In this document: positions 27,102 to 35,882 of the stretch, in pieces
Position numbering within the stretch: the stretch's first letter is position 1
How the letters are laid out: each line of letters starts with the position of its first letter
Made by a program: the position numbers and the translations under genes
NCBI RefSeq assembly: GCF_014529625.1
Contig: NZ_CP076039.1
Coordinates: 3,988,501-4,052,500 of the forward strand
Source: Candidatus Pelagisphaera phototrophica
GTDB lineage: Bacteria > Verrucomicrobiota > Verrucomicrobiia > Opitutales > Opitutaceae
Length of the DNA: 64,000 bases
Direction: 5' to 3'
Notes under the pieces: generated by a model
Seen by the model: the letters and a program-made list of their open reading frames with translations, nothing else
Databases searched by the model: none
Told to the model about the DNA's origin: nothing

Positions 27102-29033
27102 TTAGGAATCTAGCAATGCCGCAAGTTCGATTCCCTTGAAAGACTCTATCGCTTCGTATTCCGCCATGCCTACCGCATCGTAGGCCTCGGCCGTCGAACG
27201 GTTGATCTCGTCGGTCTCCTGCCAAATTTCGCGATGGCTTGCCGCCCGAAACGGGTACTGACTCCGCTGGGATCGGTACTGAAAGCTGGCTTCGATCTTC
27301 GAGGCCAATTCACCGGGGCTCAAAGGAACCGCCATATCGATTTCGAATAGCGGCCATTCCTGGCCGACCCCCCGATAGCTCCAAACCCGGCAGTCTTTCA
27401 CCCAGCCCAATCGCTTGACGCGCCGTATGGCTTCGCAGAACAGGCGATAACAAACCCCAGCTACTGAACCCGGATCAGCTAGGCCGCCGCTGATGTAGAT
27501 CTGGTGCGGCTTTTCTTTTTCAAGTAACTTAGCCAAAGCGTCCACATCTTCATCACTGGCAACGAAGTTCCGGTAACGCCCTTTTTCGTAAAAGGGGAGA
27601 TCGAGAAAGGCTTGGGAATCCGTATCGATATTCAGAATCCTCGCGGCATCCCGGGCTTCGTTTCTTCTCACAAACCCTTTGATCCTCCGAGTAGACTCAG
27701 AATCTGCCTCCGAATCCTTTTTCTCCTCAATACTCTTGAGTATAACCTCGGCAAATTGACCTAAGCTGGGTCCATCCCCCTTGGTAAACGCCATCTCGTC
27801 TTCCAACTCCGTCATCAGAGCCAGCGTTTGCTTAGCCAAATTGTCCGGAACGGCTAAATTGCCCGAAGTCATGTAAGCCAGAGTGACCTCGGAACCCTGG
27901 TCCTTCAGCCGATGGGCCGTCCCCCCCATACAAAGAATATCTTCGTGCGGCTCAGCGCTCAAAACGAGCACGCGCTTTGGGAAGGGTTTCGCCCGCTCAG
28001 GACGGTGGCTATCGTCCGCATCGGGTTTCCCGCCGGGCCAGCCTGTAATTGTATGCTGCGTCTGATTGAAAACGATGATGTTGAGATCATAAGCTGGCCC
28101 AGAGTGTATGAGAAGATCCCCTAGGCCGTTTTCATTGTAGTCGGACTCTTGGAGTTTCAAGATTGGCTTTTTGACGGTATTCGAAAGCCAAAGCACCGCC
28201 TTGCGTATCGTCCGGGGATCCCATTCTACCGTTCCGACCAGCCATGGCAATTTCACTCGAATGAGCTCCTCCGCTGCCGTGCCATCCACAAAAAACCTGA
28301 CATCCGGGTGTCCTTGCAAAAGACTCGCTGGCAAATTTTCGTTGGGTTTTCCCTCAACCGCAGCCTGTACCACCGACGCCTTTGACTGTCCCCAAGCCAT
28401 CAATACCAGCTTCCTCGCTTTTAGGATTGTCCCCACTCCCATGGTGATCGCGTACAGCGGAACATTCGCCTCTCCGAGAAAGTCTCTCGCCGCGTCCAAT
28501 CGAGTCAGCGAGTCCAACGTAACCAATCGCGTTATTGAATCGCGGGTTGAACCTGGTTCATTAAATCCAATATGTCCTGTCCGCCCGATTCCCAAAATCT
28601 GGTAGTCGAGTCCTCCCGCGTCTTCGATCGCCTTCTCATAGGATTCGCAAAACGCGTATACTTCTGAACGGGACAAGGTACCAGAGGGCACATGCACGTT
28701 GTCCTTGGGAATGTCGACATGCTTGAACAACCGCTCCCACATGAACTGATGGTAGCTTTCGGGATGATCGTCGGACAGACCGAAATACTCATCGAGGTTG
28801 AATGTGATGACATTGCGAAAACTCAGCCCCATATCCTTGTGGAGTCTCACCAGTTCACGGTAAACGGGCAGCGGAGTGGATCCCGTCGCTAAACCCAGTA
28901 CCACATTGCGTCCAGCTTTCGCCCTCTCATGGATCAACGCCGCTATCTCACCCGCCACTGTAGAGGCGGCTTCTTCCGAATTTCGACAAATATGCGTGGG
29001 GATCCGCTCAAATTGTTCTTCTTCTCGAGCCAT
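27102..29033 (-). CDS. nagB: Glucosamine-6-phosphate deaminase fused to a PIG-L/LmbE-like domain
   Basis: A 643-residue two-domain protein. Residues about 10-290 are a NagB domain (GLATGSTPLPVYREL 47-61, FNLDEYFGL with D81, GIGRTGHIGFNEPGS 148-162). It converts glucosamine-6-phosphate to fructose-6-phosphate and ammonia. The residue equivalent to E. coli Asp141 is Thr152 here, while H154 and E159 are present; the same RTGH form occurs in the long Bacteroides-type NagB, so it is a family variant. Residues about 370-620 form a second, LmbE-like domain (SAEPHEDILCMGGTAHRL). It is the first gene of the minus-strand operon, divergent from the AraC regulator, followed 20 bp later by a separate PIG-L gene. 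Confidence 0.9.
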   Translation of the reverse strand: MAREEEQFERIPTHICRNSEEAASTVAGEIAALIHERAKAGRNVVLGLATGSTPLPVYRELVRLHKDMGLSFRNVITFNLDEYFGLSDDHPESYHQFMWERLFKHVDIPKDNVHVPSGTLSRSEVYAFCESYEKAIEDAGGLDYQILGIGRTGHIGFNEPGSTRDSITRLVTLDSLTRLDAARDFLGEANVPLYAITMGVGTILKARKLVLMAWGQSKASVVQAAVEGKPNENLPASLLQGHPDVRFFVDGTAAEELIRVKLPWLVGTVEWDPRTIRKAVLWLSNTVKKPILKLQESDYNENGLGDLLIHSGPAYDLNIIVFNQTQHTITGWPGGKPDADDSHRPERAKPFPKRVLVLSAEPHEDILCMGGTAHRLKDQGSEVTLAYMTSGNLAVPDNLAKQTLALMTELEDEMAFTKGDGPSLGQFAEVILKSIEEKKDSEADSESTRRIKGFVRRNEARDAARILNIDTDSQAFLDLPFYEKGRYRNFVASDEDVDALAKLLEKEKPHQIYISGGLADPGSVAGVCYRLFCEAIRRVKRLGWVKDCRVWSYRGVGQEWPLFEIDMAVPLSPGELASKIEASFQYRSQRSQYPFRAASHREIWQETDEINRSTAEAYDAVGMAEYEAIESFKGIELAALLDS

Positions 29034-29117
29034 ATTTCAAGTTAGCCATTTACAATATCATTGTTCAGATAGCAAAAACTTTCCATTATTTGCTCATTAC
29101 TTTGCAGTTTTGTCAGA
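29034..29117. promoter_or_regulatory. Divergent promoter region between nagB and the araC-type gene
   Basis: An 84-bp AT-rich gap separates the start codons of the divergent nagB operon and the AraC regulator. It must hold the 5' ends of both transcripts and is the natural place for the regulator's operator. I cannot point to specific -35/-10 boxes or an operator with confidence. Confidence 0.35.
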
Positions 29118-30008
29118 ATGCGTCTCCCTTTGATACAGAATTCCCTCGAACTGGGGCCCCCGGACGACTATTTTAATGGCCGATCCTCGGCGGACATTTG
29201 CATCCCGAGTAATATCATCCTATTTTCTCGACGCTCGTCGCAAGAACTGCAACGCCGGAGCTTCGATGCCTATCCCCATCATCGATTTGTCCTCATCTTT
29301 AACCTGATGACTGAGGGAAGCGTTACGGTTGACGGGATTCAATGGCGGATCCGCCCCGACCAAGGATTTCTGATTTTCCCCTACCAGTTCCACTACTATT
29401 CCGATATCTCCGAGTCGAATATCGTATGGCTTATCCTCACGTTTGAATTGCAGAACCCTGTGGTGATGGAGTCGTTTCGTAACCAGCTCATCAACCTGGA
29501 TTCAGACGCGATCGAACAGTTGAATCTGATCCTTCAAGATTACCGCGAACCGGACACCCCACAGACCAATCGCCGTCTGATCATCAAATCGGCTGCCCTC
29601 ATCAACCACCTCCGAGAGCGCCTCCAAGGCGGGCCCAAAGTCGCGATTGCCCAGCAATCAACCGCAAGACGCGCATCGACCGAATTGATAAACTCAATAC
29701 AGGAGTTCCTCACTAAAAACTCCGACACGTTGCAGAGCGTTTCGGACATTGCTCGGGCCTTGCATATGTCCGAAAGCAACCTCCGAGCACACTTTCGACA
29801 GCACTTCAATGTTAGCCTGGGCGCCTACTTGAAAAACTACCGGGCCCATCAAGCCATCCTCTACCTGCAAAACCCGAATCTCAGCCTTACAGAGATCGCC
29901 TTCGAACTCGGCTTCACTACCTTATCCGCGTTCTCCCGTTTTTTCAGCAATTCCATCGGCGAATCCCCTCGGATATACCGCAAGCGATTTACACGACCAA
30001 ACAAATGA
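29118..30008 (+). CDS. AraC family transcriptional regulator
   Basis: The 296-residue protein has an N-terminal cupin-like sensory domain (about residues 30-150, with HHRFVLIFNL and DQGFLIFPYQFHYYSD). The C-terminal AraC double helix-turn-helix is at about 190-290 (LQSVSDIARALHMSESNLRA, then LTEIAFELGFTTLSAFSRFF and GESPRIYRKRF). The cupin part would bind the inducing sugar. Divergent orientation 84 bp from nagB makes control of the amino-sugar operon, probably activation, the likely role. It may also act on the TonB receptor gene, which ends convergently about 260 bp downstream. Confidence 0.9.
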   Translation: MRLPLIQNSLELGPPDDYFNGRSSADICIPSNIILFSRRSSQELQRRSFDAYPHHRFVLIFNLMTEGSVTVDGIQWRIRPDQGFLIFPYQFHYYSDISESNIVWLILTFELQNPVVMESFRNQLINLDSDAIEQLNLILQDYREPDTPQTNRRLIIKSAALINHLRERLQGGPKVAIAQQSTARRASTELINSIQEFLTKNSDTLQSVSDIARALHMSESNLRAHFRQHFNVSLGAYLKNYRAHQAILYLQNPNLSLTEIAFELGFTTLSAFSRFFSNSIGESPRIYRKRFTRPNK

Positions 30009-30049
30009 CAATGAAGTATCTCTGCAAGCCGCGGAGCGACGCCAAATTC

Positions 30050-30115
30050 GCAAAAGATTAAGGAATCTGGGCAGAGGATTTTGATCACGGATTTCACAGA
30101 GGACAGGGATTATCT
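30050..30115. repeat. Possible copy of a dispersed intergenic repeat
   Basis: The stretch reading GATCACGGATTTCACAGAGG, preceded by AAAGATTAAGGAATCTGG, has the 'disease-repeat' style phrase (ATCACGGATTTCACAG) that I recall as recurring in intergenic DNA of several bacterial genomes. There is only one copy in this window, so its repeat nature is a recollection, not shown here. Confidence 0.25.
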
Positions 30116-30208
30116 TGAAACAGGTCATTCGCATGGGCCTCTAATCATCCATATGTGCCAGACGATACCAACCAATTGCAGCACAGACAGAATGCCTGTA
30201 CTAAAATA

Positions 30209-30239
30209 CAAAAAAGACCCTCGCGGTTAAACGAGGGTC
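30209..30239 (-). terminator. Rho-independent terminator of the TonB-dependent receptor gene
   Basis: Read on the minus strand, GACCCTCG and CGAGGGTC (30239-30232 and 30223-30216) form a perfect 8-bp stem with an 8-nt loop. A run of six T follows (30215-30210) and the element starts 27 bp after the receptor's stop. The symmetrical layout may also serve the AraC transcript from the other side. Confidence 0.85.
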
Positions 30240-30266
30240 TCGAAAGTTAGACTTAATTTTATCCGA

Positions 30267-33200
30267 CTAGAAGCGGAAGGTATTCGTCAGGAACCACTGC
30301 TGCTCCACTGGGATCCGCACGTAGGTAACAGCTCCATCCGGGTTGAACTCGATTGGAATATCCTCGGATCCGTTTTTGCGGTAGAGGTTACGAGCGTTCA
30401 ACTGGATGCTCCAGTCTACTTTGCCGTCCATGATCGGACGGCTGTAGCGGAAGAAGATGTCACCGTTAATGTCGTCTGGACCGAACCAAGGATTAGCCAC
30501 ATCGGGAATGACGTCGCCATCTGCGTTGAGCAAGTTCGGGTAACCGCCGGCCACTACGTCTTGGTAACGAAGGCTACCTCCAAATTGAACACCCTTGAGT
30601 GCTCCGTCTAGGATGTCGTAACGGCCTGTGACGTTAATGCGCCATTCGCGCTGCTCTGGTAGTTGCGTGCCATCGAGCGCCTTCGCCAAGGTAATTGGGC
30701 GGAGCACTTGATTATTGAAGCGCTCACCGATCTGGTCAGACTCACGTTGGAAGGGTGAACCACGCAGATCCCAAAGGCTGTATCCAAACGGGCCAATTGG
30801 TCGCTGCAGGCGTGCCGCTTGCTCGAGTGCGAGTGCTCCTGCAATCGGACCAGTATTCGAAGTAACGGACGTCTGCTGGGCCACATTGGCCGACAGTGTC
30901 AGGTTCTTCGTAACTTGCCCAACAATGTCTATTTCCTTGCCCTTAGAAACGAAGTCGCGGGTGGAGTTCAAACCCGGTTGCGGGTCGACTAGGTCCACAC
31001 GCTCGCCGCTTTCGAGCGTTTCAACTCGATGATTACGCAGGGCTTGCAGCTCTGGAAGCACCGCATCAACGATCGCATCATAATATTCTTCGAAAGAGGT
31101 TGCTCCAATAAGGTCTGCCCCCGTGCCACTGAGTCGCTGACGATTGTCCGGAGACGTGTCAGGCTTTTTGGCCGCATCGTTATCCAAGATACTACCGGGA
31201 GTTGAGTAATTACCCGGGTTAGCGAAGAAATCCGCGTAATCTCCAGTCACGTTTGGATCGGGAGAGTATCCGTCGGGGAACAGGAGCGTAGACGGATCGT
31301 TCTCAGCCGATGTAATACGGTCTAGGTAGAACCCAATACGACCTCCTATCTGGGAGAGACCACCATTCAGGTTTGTCCGGTCGTTTTGGAGAGCCGTTTC
31401 GAACTCGTTGTAGCGGACCGAGAGGCGACCTTCTAGGAACGTCATCTGAATTCCCTTCTCTTCCGTGACGCCCAATGGAGGAGGCAACGGCTGGTTAAGG
31501 ATGTTCACCGATACACCTGCAGGCTGAAAGCTGTCTGCCTCGTAATAGTGAGCCTGCAAGTCCATTCCGAAAGGAAGCTCGAAGAGGTATTCCTCGGGGA
31601 ACTTTACGACCAAGCTCTTCGTGCTCGTGTCTCCCGAATTAATGCTATCAGGCACCATCGGGAAGTAGAGCAGGTCCGTGTTGTAGCTCCCGTCAACTTC
31701 GTTGACGCCTGGCAAGTCGAGTCGGGTCGCTCCATCAGGACCCGCAGCACCGTAACCGCCAGGGTTCGGAGCAAGGTAAGCATCCTGTGTATCCGAGCGC
31801 TCTGCGTAGAGAGCGACAATGTTACCGCCAAGGAAGGAGCTCTGTAAGCTCCACGCTTCCGACTCCAACTGGCTCTTGTTGTAGGTGGCATTGCCTTCAT
31901 TCTCAATGATGCGCCAGATCGCCTGCGTGTCCGCCTTATCACGGTTGTTAAAGTACCAAATACCGTACTCGTCCCCAACCTTTGGGAAGGGGGTTTGAAG
32001 ATAACCCGATATACGAACGTCGTCCGCACTAGTGAAGTTGCGAGCATCCGGTCCTAGGTAAACCTGTGTCTTGACGATACGACGGAAATTGTCGCTAAGA
32101 CCGTTGGAGATAAAAGCTTCACCAGGCCAATCACTGTTGTCAGCCCACCAAGATCCACGGACTTGCCGCGTCAGGTTGATGTTTTCGCGATCCTCGTAGA
32201 GCCCCGTGAAGGTATGCTTGCCCAAGATCTTCGCCAAACCATCGTTCTGCATGAAGTTCTGAAAGTCAACTGACGCAAAAGCGGTCGCACGGAAGGTATC
32301 CTGCTCGTTGACCCGAGTGCGCGAGAAGTTGTCGTTCCAGCGGATAACCGGACGGCCCAAGTTCTCGTTGAACAAGCGGTCTGCTACTCCGTCGAAATCG
32401 GAATCCCCGGGAGAGAGATTCTGGGAGAGATCCAATTGGATCGCCTTCCGGTCTCCTTGGTCGAACGGAGTGAACTCGAACTGGTCGCGTGACTGCGAAT
32501 CGAACGCCACTTCGATACCGGCGGCGCCATTGAAGAACTCCTGCACTAGGAACACCTGGTTCATGTCGAACTCCGTCACGATGCTATTTGTCGTTCCCAT
32601 GAACAAATTATTGTGATAGTCAAAAACATCCCGATTCCGGAGCGACTTGGACGAGAAACCGGTTCCTCCCGTTGCCGATCTAGACCAACGCACGTCCTGC
32701 GTCGCAAAGCCTCTCGGACGCCAACGGCCCATGATTCCCTGGATACCAAATCCTCCCAGTGCTTCGCTCAATAGTGGATCATTATCCCAACCGGGAACTT
32801 GGTCAGCTGGCGAATTGAAGTTGATCGCAGGGAAAAGGAAGTACGGAGTTCCGTTGCTACTACTCAACCGTCCGCCTTGCGTAGGGTCGTTTTGGAACGG
32901 GTCGCCTCGCTTGAACCGATCAACCGTCGTGCGAGGCACAAACATACCTTCCTGAGCGATAAACTCTTCCCGAGTCCCTGTAAAATTGTCCGGAATTGTT
33001 TCTATCCCAGAGTCCAGCAGAGCCGCCACATTGGCTTGCGTCAGAGTACCGTTGTCGACGTCAGCGAGGTCGGTTCCGGGTACTGAGAAAATACTATTGA
33101 TTTCTTCCTGAGTGCCGAGACCGTTCCACCAAGATGAAAAAGAGTCCGTTGGAGGAATGACGTCAGGCGGGTTCGCGTCTATCTTGCCACTCTCGTAACT

Positions 33201-33983
33201 GCCGCGAACCGATGTGCGGCCCAGCCAGTTCGAATTCTCATTCTTAAAAATCGTCGCTTCCCAAGCCATATACACGCGAGTATCGTCTGTGAAAGCCGGG
33301 TCCTGCTTGTACTTCTGCGCTTCGGTCAATCCGGCGATGCGGATTGCTAAGCGATCATCGACCAGCGTACGAGCCAAGTCGAAAGTGCCACGCATTGAGC
33401 CGCGATGATCAAACCGGAACGCCACCTCTGAGGTATCCTGCCCGATGTAGGCACGCTTCAAGTTGTTGTTGATTACTCCACCAGGGGAGCCCAGTCCGAA
33501 CAGAATAGAGTTCGGTCCGCGGTTCACCACCACACGCGATGTGTTGTAGGAGTCAAACGGGATGTCCGTCTGAAAGTAGTCACGAGTCAAGTTCGCACTA
33601 ACCAAACCGCGGACACGCTGTCCACGCTGGGGATTAACGCGGGACTCGACTGTGCCGTTGCTACCATCGGAGTTGGAGTAGTTACCCAGAACCCCGCCAA
33701 CTTCCATGTTGCCCACAAACTGGAGCAACGACTCGCCGTCGGTCGCTCCGGTGTCCTGCATGAACTCTTCGGTGATGACCGCGATGGACGCACCCAGGTC
33801 GCCAATGTTAGAACGAACTCGCGAACCCGCAAGGGTTGTTGTGGCACGATAGCCGACGTCCTCAGCGGCGTCGACCGCGAAGGGGGACAACTCGATGACA
33901 TCGTCGTCGTCCTGGGCTTGCACAAGCAGACCCGTAGTTAAAAAGCCAGCTAATGCTAGCCTAGTCATATTCATTTTCATCAT
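30267..33983 (-). CDS. TonB-dependent receptor, Opitutus-type
   Basis: A 1238-residue outer-membrane receptor. The signal peptide (residues 1-24) is followed by the short TonB-box-like IELSPFAVDAAEDVGY, which is typical of Opitutae receptors, and GYRATTTLAGSRVRSNIGDL. The plug domain contains DLGASIAVITEEFMQDTGA and VVVNRGPNSILFGLGSPGGVINN (about 170-200). The long beta-barrel ends in an aromatic residue (WFLTNTFRF), as needed for barrel assembly. No carboxypeptidase-like N-terminal extension and no SusD partner are nearby. It would import glycan fragments too large for porins. Located next to the amino-sugar operon with a strong terminator, it is probably its own transcription unit controlled from the repeat-bearing region upstream. 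Confidence 0.93.
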   Translation of the reverse strand: MMKMNMTRLALAGFLTTGLLVQAQDDDDVIELSPFAVDAAEDVGYRATTTLAGSRVRSNIGDLGASIAVITEEFMQDTGATDGESLLQFVGNMEVGGVLGNYSNSDGSNGTVESRVNPQRGQRVRGLVSANLTRDYFQTDIPFDSYNTSRVVVNRGPNSILFGLGSPGGVINNNLKRAYIGQDTSEVAFRFDHRGSMRGTFDLARTLVDDRLAIRIAGLTEAQKYKQDPAFTDDTRVYMAWEATIFKNENSNWLGRTSVRGSYESGKIDANPPDVIPPTDSFSSWWNGLGTQEEINSIFSVPGTDLADVDNGTLTQANVAALLDSGIETIPDNFTGTREEFIAQEGMFVPRTTVDRFKRGDPFQNDPTQGGRLSSSNGTPYFLFPAINFNSPADQVPGWDNDPLLSEALGGFGIQGIMGRWRPRGFATQDVRWSRSATGGTGFSSKSLRNRDVFDYHNNLFMGTTNSIVTEFDMNQVFLVQEFFNGAAGIEVAFDSQSRDQFEFTPFDQGDRKAIQLDLSQNLSPGDSDFDGVADRLFNENLGRPVIRWNDNFSRTRVNEQDTFRATAFASVDFQNFMQNDGLAKILGKHTFTGLYEDRENINLTRQVRGSWWADNSDWPGEAFISNGLSDNFRRIVKTQVYLGPDARNFTSADDVRISGYLQTPFPKVGDEYGIWYFNNRDKADTQAIWRIIENEGNATYNKSQLESEAWSLQSSFLGGNIVALYAERSDTQDAYLAPNPGGYGAAGPDGATRLDLPGVNEVDGSYNTDLLYFPMVPDSINSGDTSTKSLVVKFPEEYLFELPFGMDLQAHYYEADSFQPAGVSVNILNQPLPPPLGVTEEKGIQMTFLEGRLSVRYNEFETALQNDRTNLNGGLSQIGGRIGFYLDRITSAENDPSTLLFPDGYSPDPNVTGDYADFFANPGNYSTPGSILDNDAAKKPDTSPDNRQRLSGTGADLIGATSFEEYYDAIVDAVLPELQALRNHRVETLESGERVDLVDPQPGLNSTRDFVSKGKEIDIVGQVTKNLTLSANVAQQTSVTSNTGPIAGALALEQAARLQRPIGPFGYSLWDLRGSPFQRESDQIGERFNNQVLRPITLAKALDGTQLPEQREWRINVTGRYDILDGALKGVQFGGSLRYQDVVAGGYPNLLNADGDVIPDVANPWFGPDDINGDIFFRYSRPIMDGKVDWSIQLNARNLYRKNGSEDIPIEFNPDGAVTYVRIPVEQQWFLTNTFRF

Positions 33984-34666
33984 ACTGTGTTGATTTCTAG
34001 GTTGGTTTGAAATGAAACTCAGCCCCTCCTAAGTGGGGTCGAGTACGAAGCCAGCCTGCGCCAGCTACTTCACTCTTATAATTGCGAAAGAGCTCTAGAG
34101 GTGTGGGCTCTAGATGTGTGGGCTCTTATCAGGGGTGTGGGTACTAGGTTAGTTAAAAAAATACATCGACCTCCCCTAGAAAACGCAAATCAACAATGAT
34201 CATTCAGATCAGGGGTCGTTAAAATTTACGAAGGGAAAGGCGGATAAAAGGAAATAGATTAAATAGGGGTTGTTAGTGTAGTTTAAAAACCTTTGAACGT
34301 GAGCTTTTCACATATTGGTTTTCTTAGCTTTTTCGACTGAGAATTGGTTAGTTTGTATCGGATACTGCCTCCAGCTTCTTTAACTGAAAACGAAGTTTGA
34401 ACTTTAATCCGTCAGAATCTGTCAGCGGATCTAGAACGGTCAAGTTTTAAAGTGCTAACCAAACGAATTCGATCACGCATGAACGGACACATCAGCGTCC
34501 TAACCCCCGCACTTTCAGCTAATAGTCTAAGATTAAAGAAAAGCGATAGATCCTAGCCTTAACGCTGAAGAGCACGGTCTATTCCGTACTTCCATCGGGG
34601 TTTTGTATTGTAATGATAACAACCATCCATATCGAACTGTCATTCTGTCAGCTGACATCTAACCTA
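33984..34666. other. Long regulatory intergenic region between the TonB receptor and a GntR-type gene
   Basis: About 680 bp with no gene that I can support, AT-rich especially from 34140 to 34420, separating two divergent genes. It holds the tandem repeats at 34093-34141 and a second copy of ATCAGGGGT at 34208-34216 close to an imperfect palindrome TGATCATTCAGATCA (34197-34211). The size and content suit a regulated promoter for the receptor. Confidence 0.5.
34093..34141. promoter_or_regulatory. Three direct repeats upstream of the TonB receptor (operator-like)
   Basis: CTCTAGAGGTGTGGG (34093-34107) is followed immediately by CTCTAGATGTGTGGG (34108-34122), 14 of 15 identical. A third, longer unit CTCTTATCAGGGGTGTGGG (34123-34141) follows. 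The array lies 110-160 bp upstream of the receptor start codon, a suitable place for a regulator site. The neighbouring AraC and GntR-type regulators are candidates, but no binding is shown. Confidence 0.5.
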
Positions 34667-35755
34667 ATGGGCATCAATCCAGAAGATCTTCCGCTCCTGG
34701 GAGCACCTTCTCAGCGAGAACAAGCGAAGGAGCGAATGAAAAGCCTCATTCAAAGAGGTAAGCTTTCAAGTCAAGGATACCTTCCCTCTATTAGGGAAGC
34801 TGCTAATTTAATTGGCTTTAACCGCGACGCTGTTTGGAGAGCCTACATCGCTCTCGAGAAAGAAGGCTACATAGAAACTACCCCCAACAAACGATACATA
34901 ATCCATCCGGCTGTCAGAAACTCTCGCCTCCGCACCCTCGATGTTCGGCTCATAACCGTCGGCGAAGACTAGATACGATTTTCAGGTTTGCAGCGATTTC
35001 ACAAAACCCTCGTCGAAAACGAATCCCTTTACGGCATTTGCACTCATTTGAAGTGCATTGTTGACGCCAATCAGATCAAGGCCGAATGGCTCGAAGGAAT
35101 GGATGGCCTCATTTTAGGAGGCTACTTCGAGCATTCAAAAGCATTGGAAACGCTAACCAAAGGTATCCCGCGAATCGGAGTAATCACGTCTCAAGATTGG
35201 ACTCCCGATTTCGCAATCGATACTGACAACCGACTGGCTGGCGAGTTAGCAGCCATCCGTCTAATTGAAGCGGGAGCCAAATCGCCTTGTTTAGTCGCCT
35301 ACGCAGAACACGACTCCCGGCACACTCTACGCAAACTTGGCTTTCAAGCTAAATGGGTCGAAAGCGGTCGATCGCTTGAAAAAATAAAGGAGTATTGGAT
35401 AAACCCTTCCAATGCCTACCAGCGAGTCGTGGAGCTCGAGCGCGAAGCACGAACCATGCAAGGTTGCGACTCAGTATTCTGCCTGGAAAAGGAAAGTGCC
35501 ATCGACCTTCTCGATATTCTGGAGCATCAAAGCGTAAAAGTCCCGGATTCCATGAAAGTGATAAGCGTAGATGGCACCTTCAAGGGTCTCAAAACAAAGC
35601 CGAATCTCACCTACGTTAAGCAAATGTTCAAAGACATGGCATCCATCGTAGCCGAAAAGATGCGTCTACTTTGCACTTCTGACGAAAAGGACCCGAAATC
35701 GAAAACAAAAAAAGTCCTCGTCGCTCCTCATCTGATCGTGCGACAATCCGCATAA
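34667..35755 (+). pseudogene. GntR-LacI-type transcriptional regulator interrupted by one amber codon
   Basis: The frame encodes a GntR winged helix (residues about 18-80: REQAKERMKSLIQRGKL, YLPSIREAANLIGF, ALEKEGYIET) joined to a periplasmic-binding-protein-like sensor domain (GMDGLILGGYFEH, GIPRIGVITSQDW, DNRLAGELAAIRLIEAGA). A single in-frame TAG at 34970-34972 splits it after TVGED; reading continues in frame with IRFSGLQRFHKTL. Nothing else is disrupted. The start at 34667 is preferred to the ATG at 34613. It is divergent from the TonB receptor and upstream of a sulfatase, so it probably controlled one of them. Loss of function is likely; an internal restart at 34988 would give only the sensor domain. 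Confidence 0.75.
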
Positions 35756-35882
35756 GACCCGACCACTCGAAACGCCCTCCAGCATATTTTCGCATCCCAA
35801 GCTGTCCAAACCCCTTTTATGAATCAGGAATGACATAAATAATTTCAGCCATGGTTCCATATCCAACGGCCTCTAAAATCCA

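Noticed and set aside
26230..27225. PIG-L gene starting at the ATG at 27225
   Set aside because: It would overlap nagB by over 120 bp with non-conserved sequence; the GTG at 27081 has a ribosome site and fits the family start.
30050..30115. Insertion-sequence or attachment-site remnant after the AraC gene
   Set aside because: No inverted ends, target duplication or transposase; only a phrase resembling a dispersed repeat.
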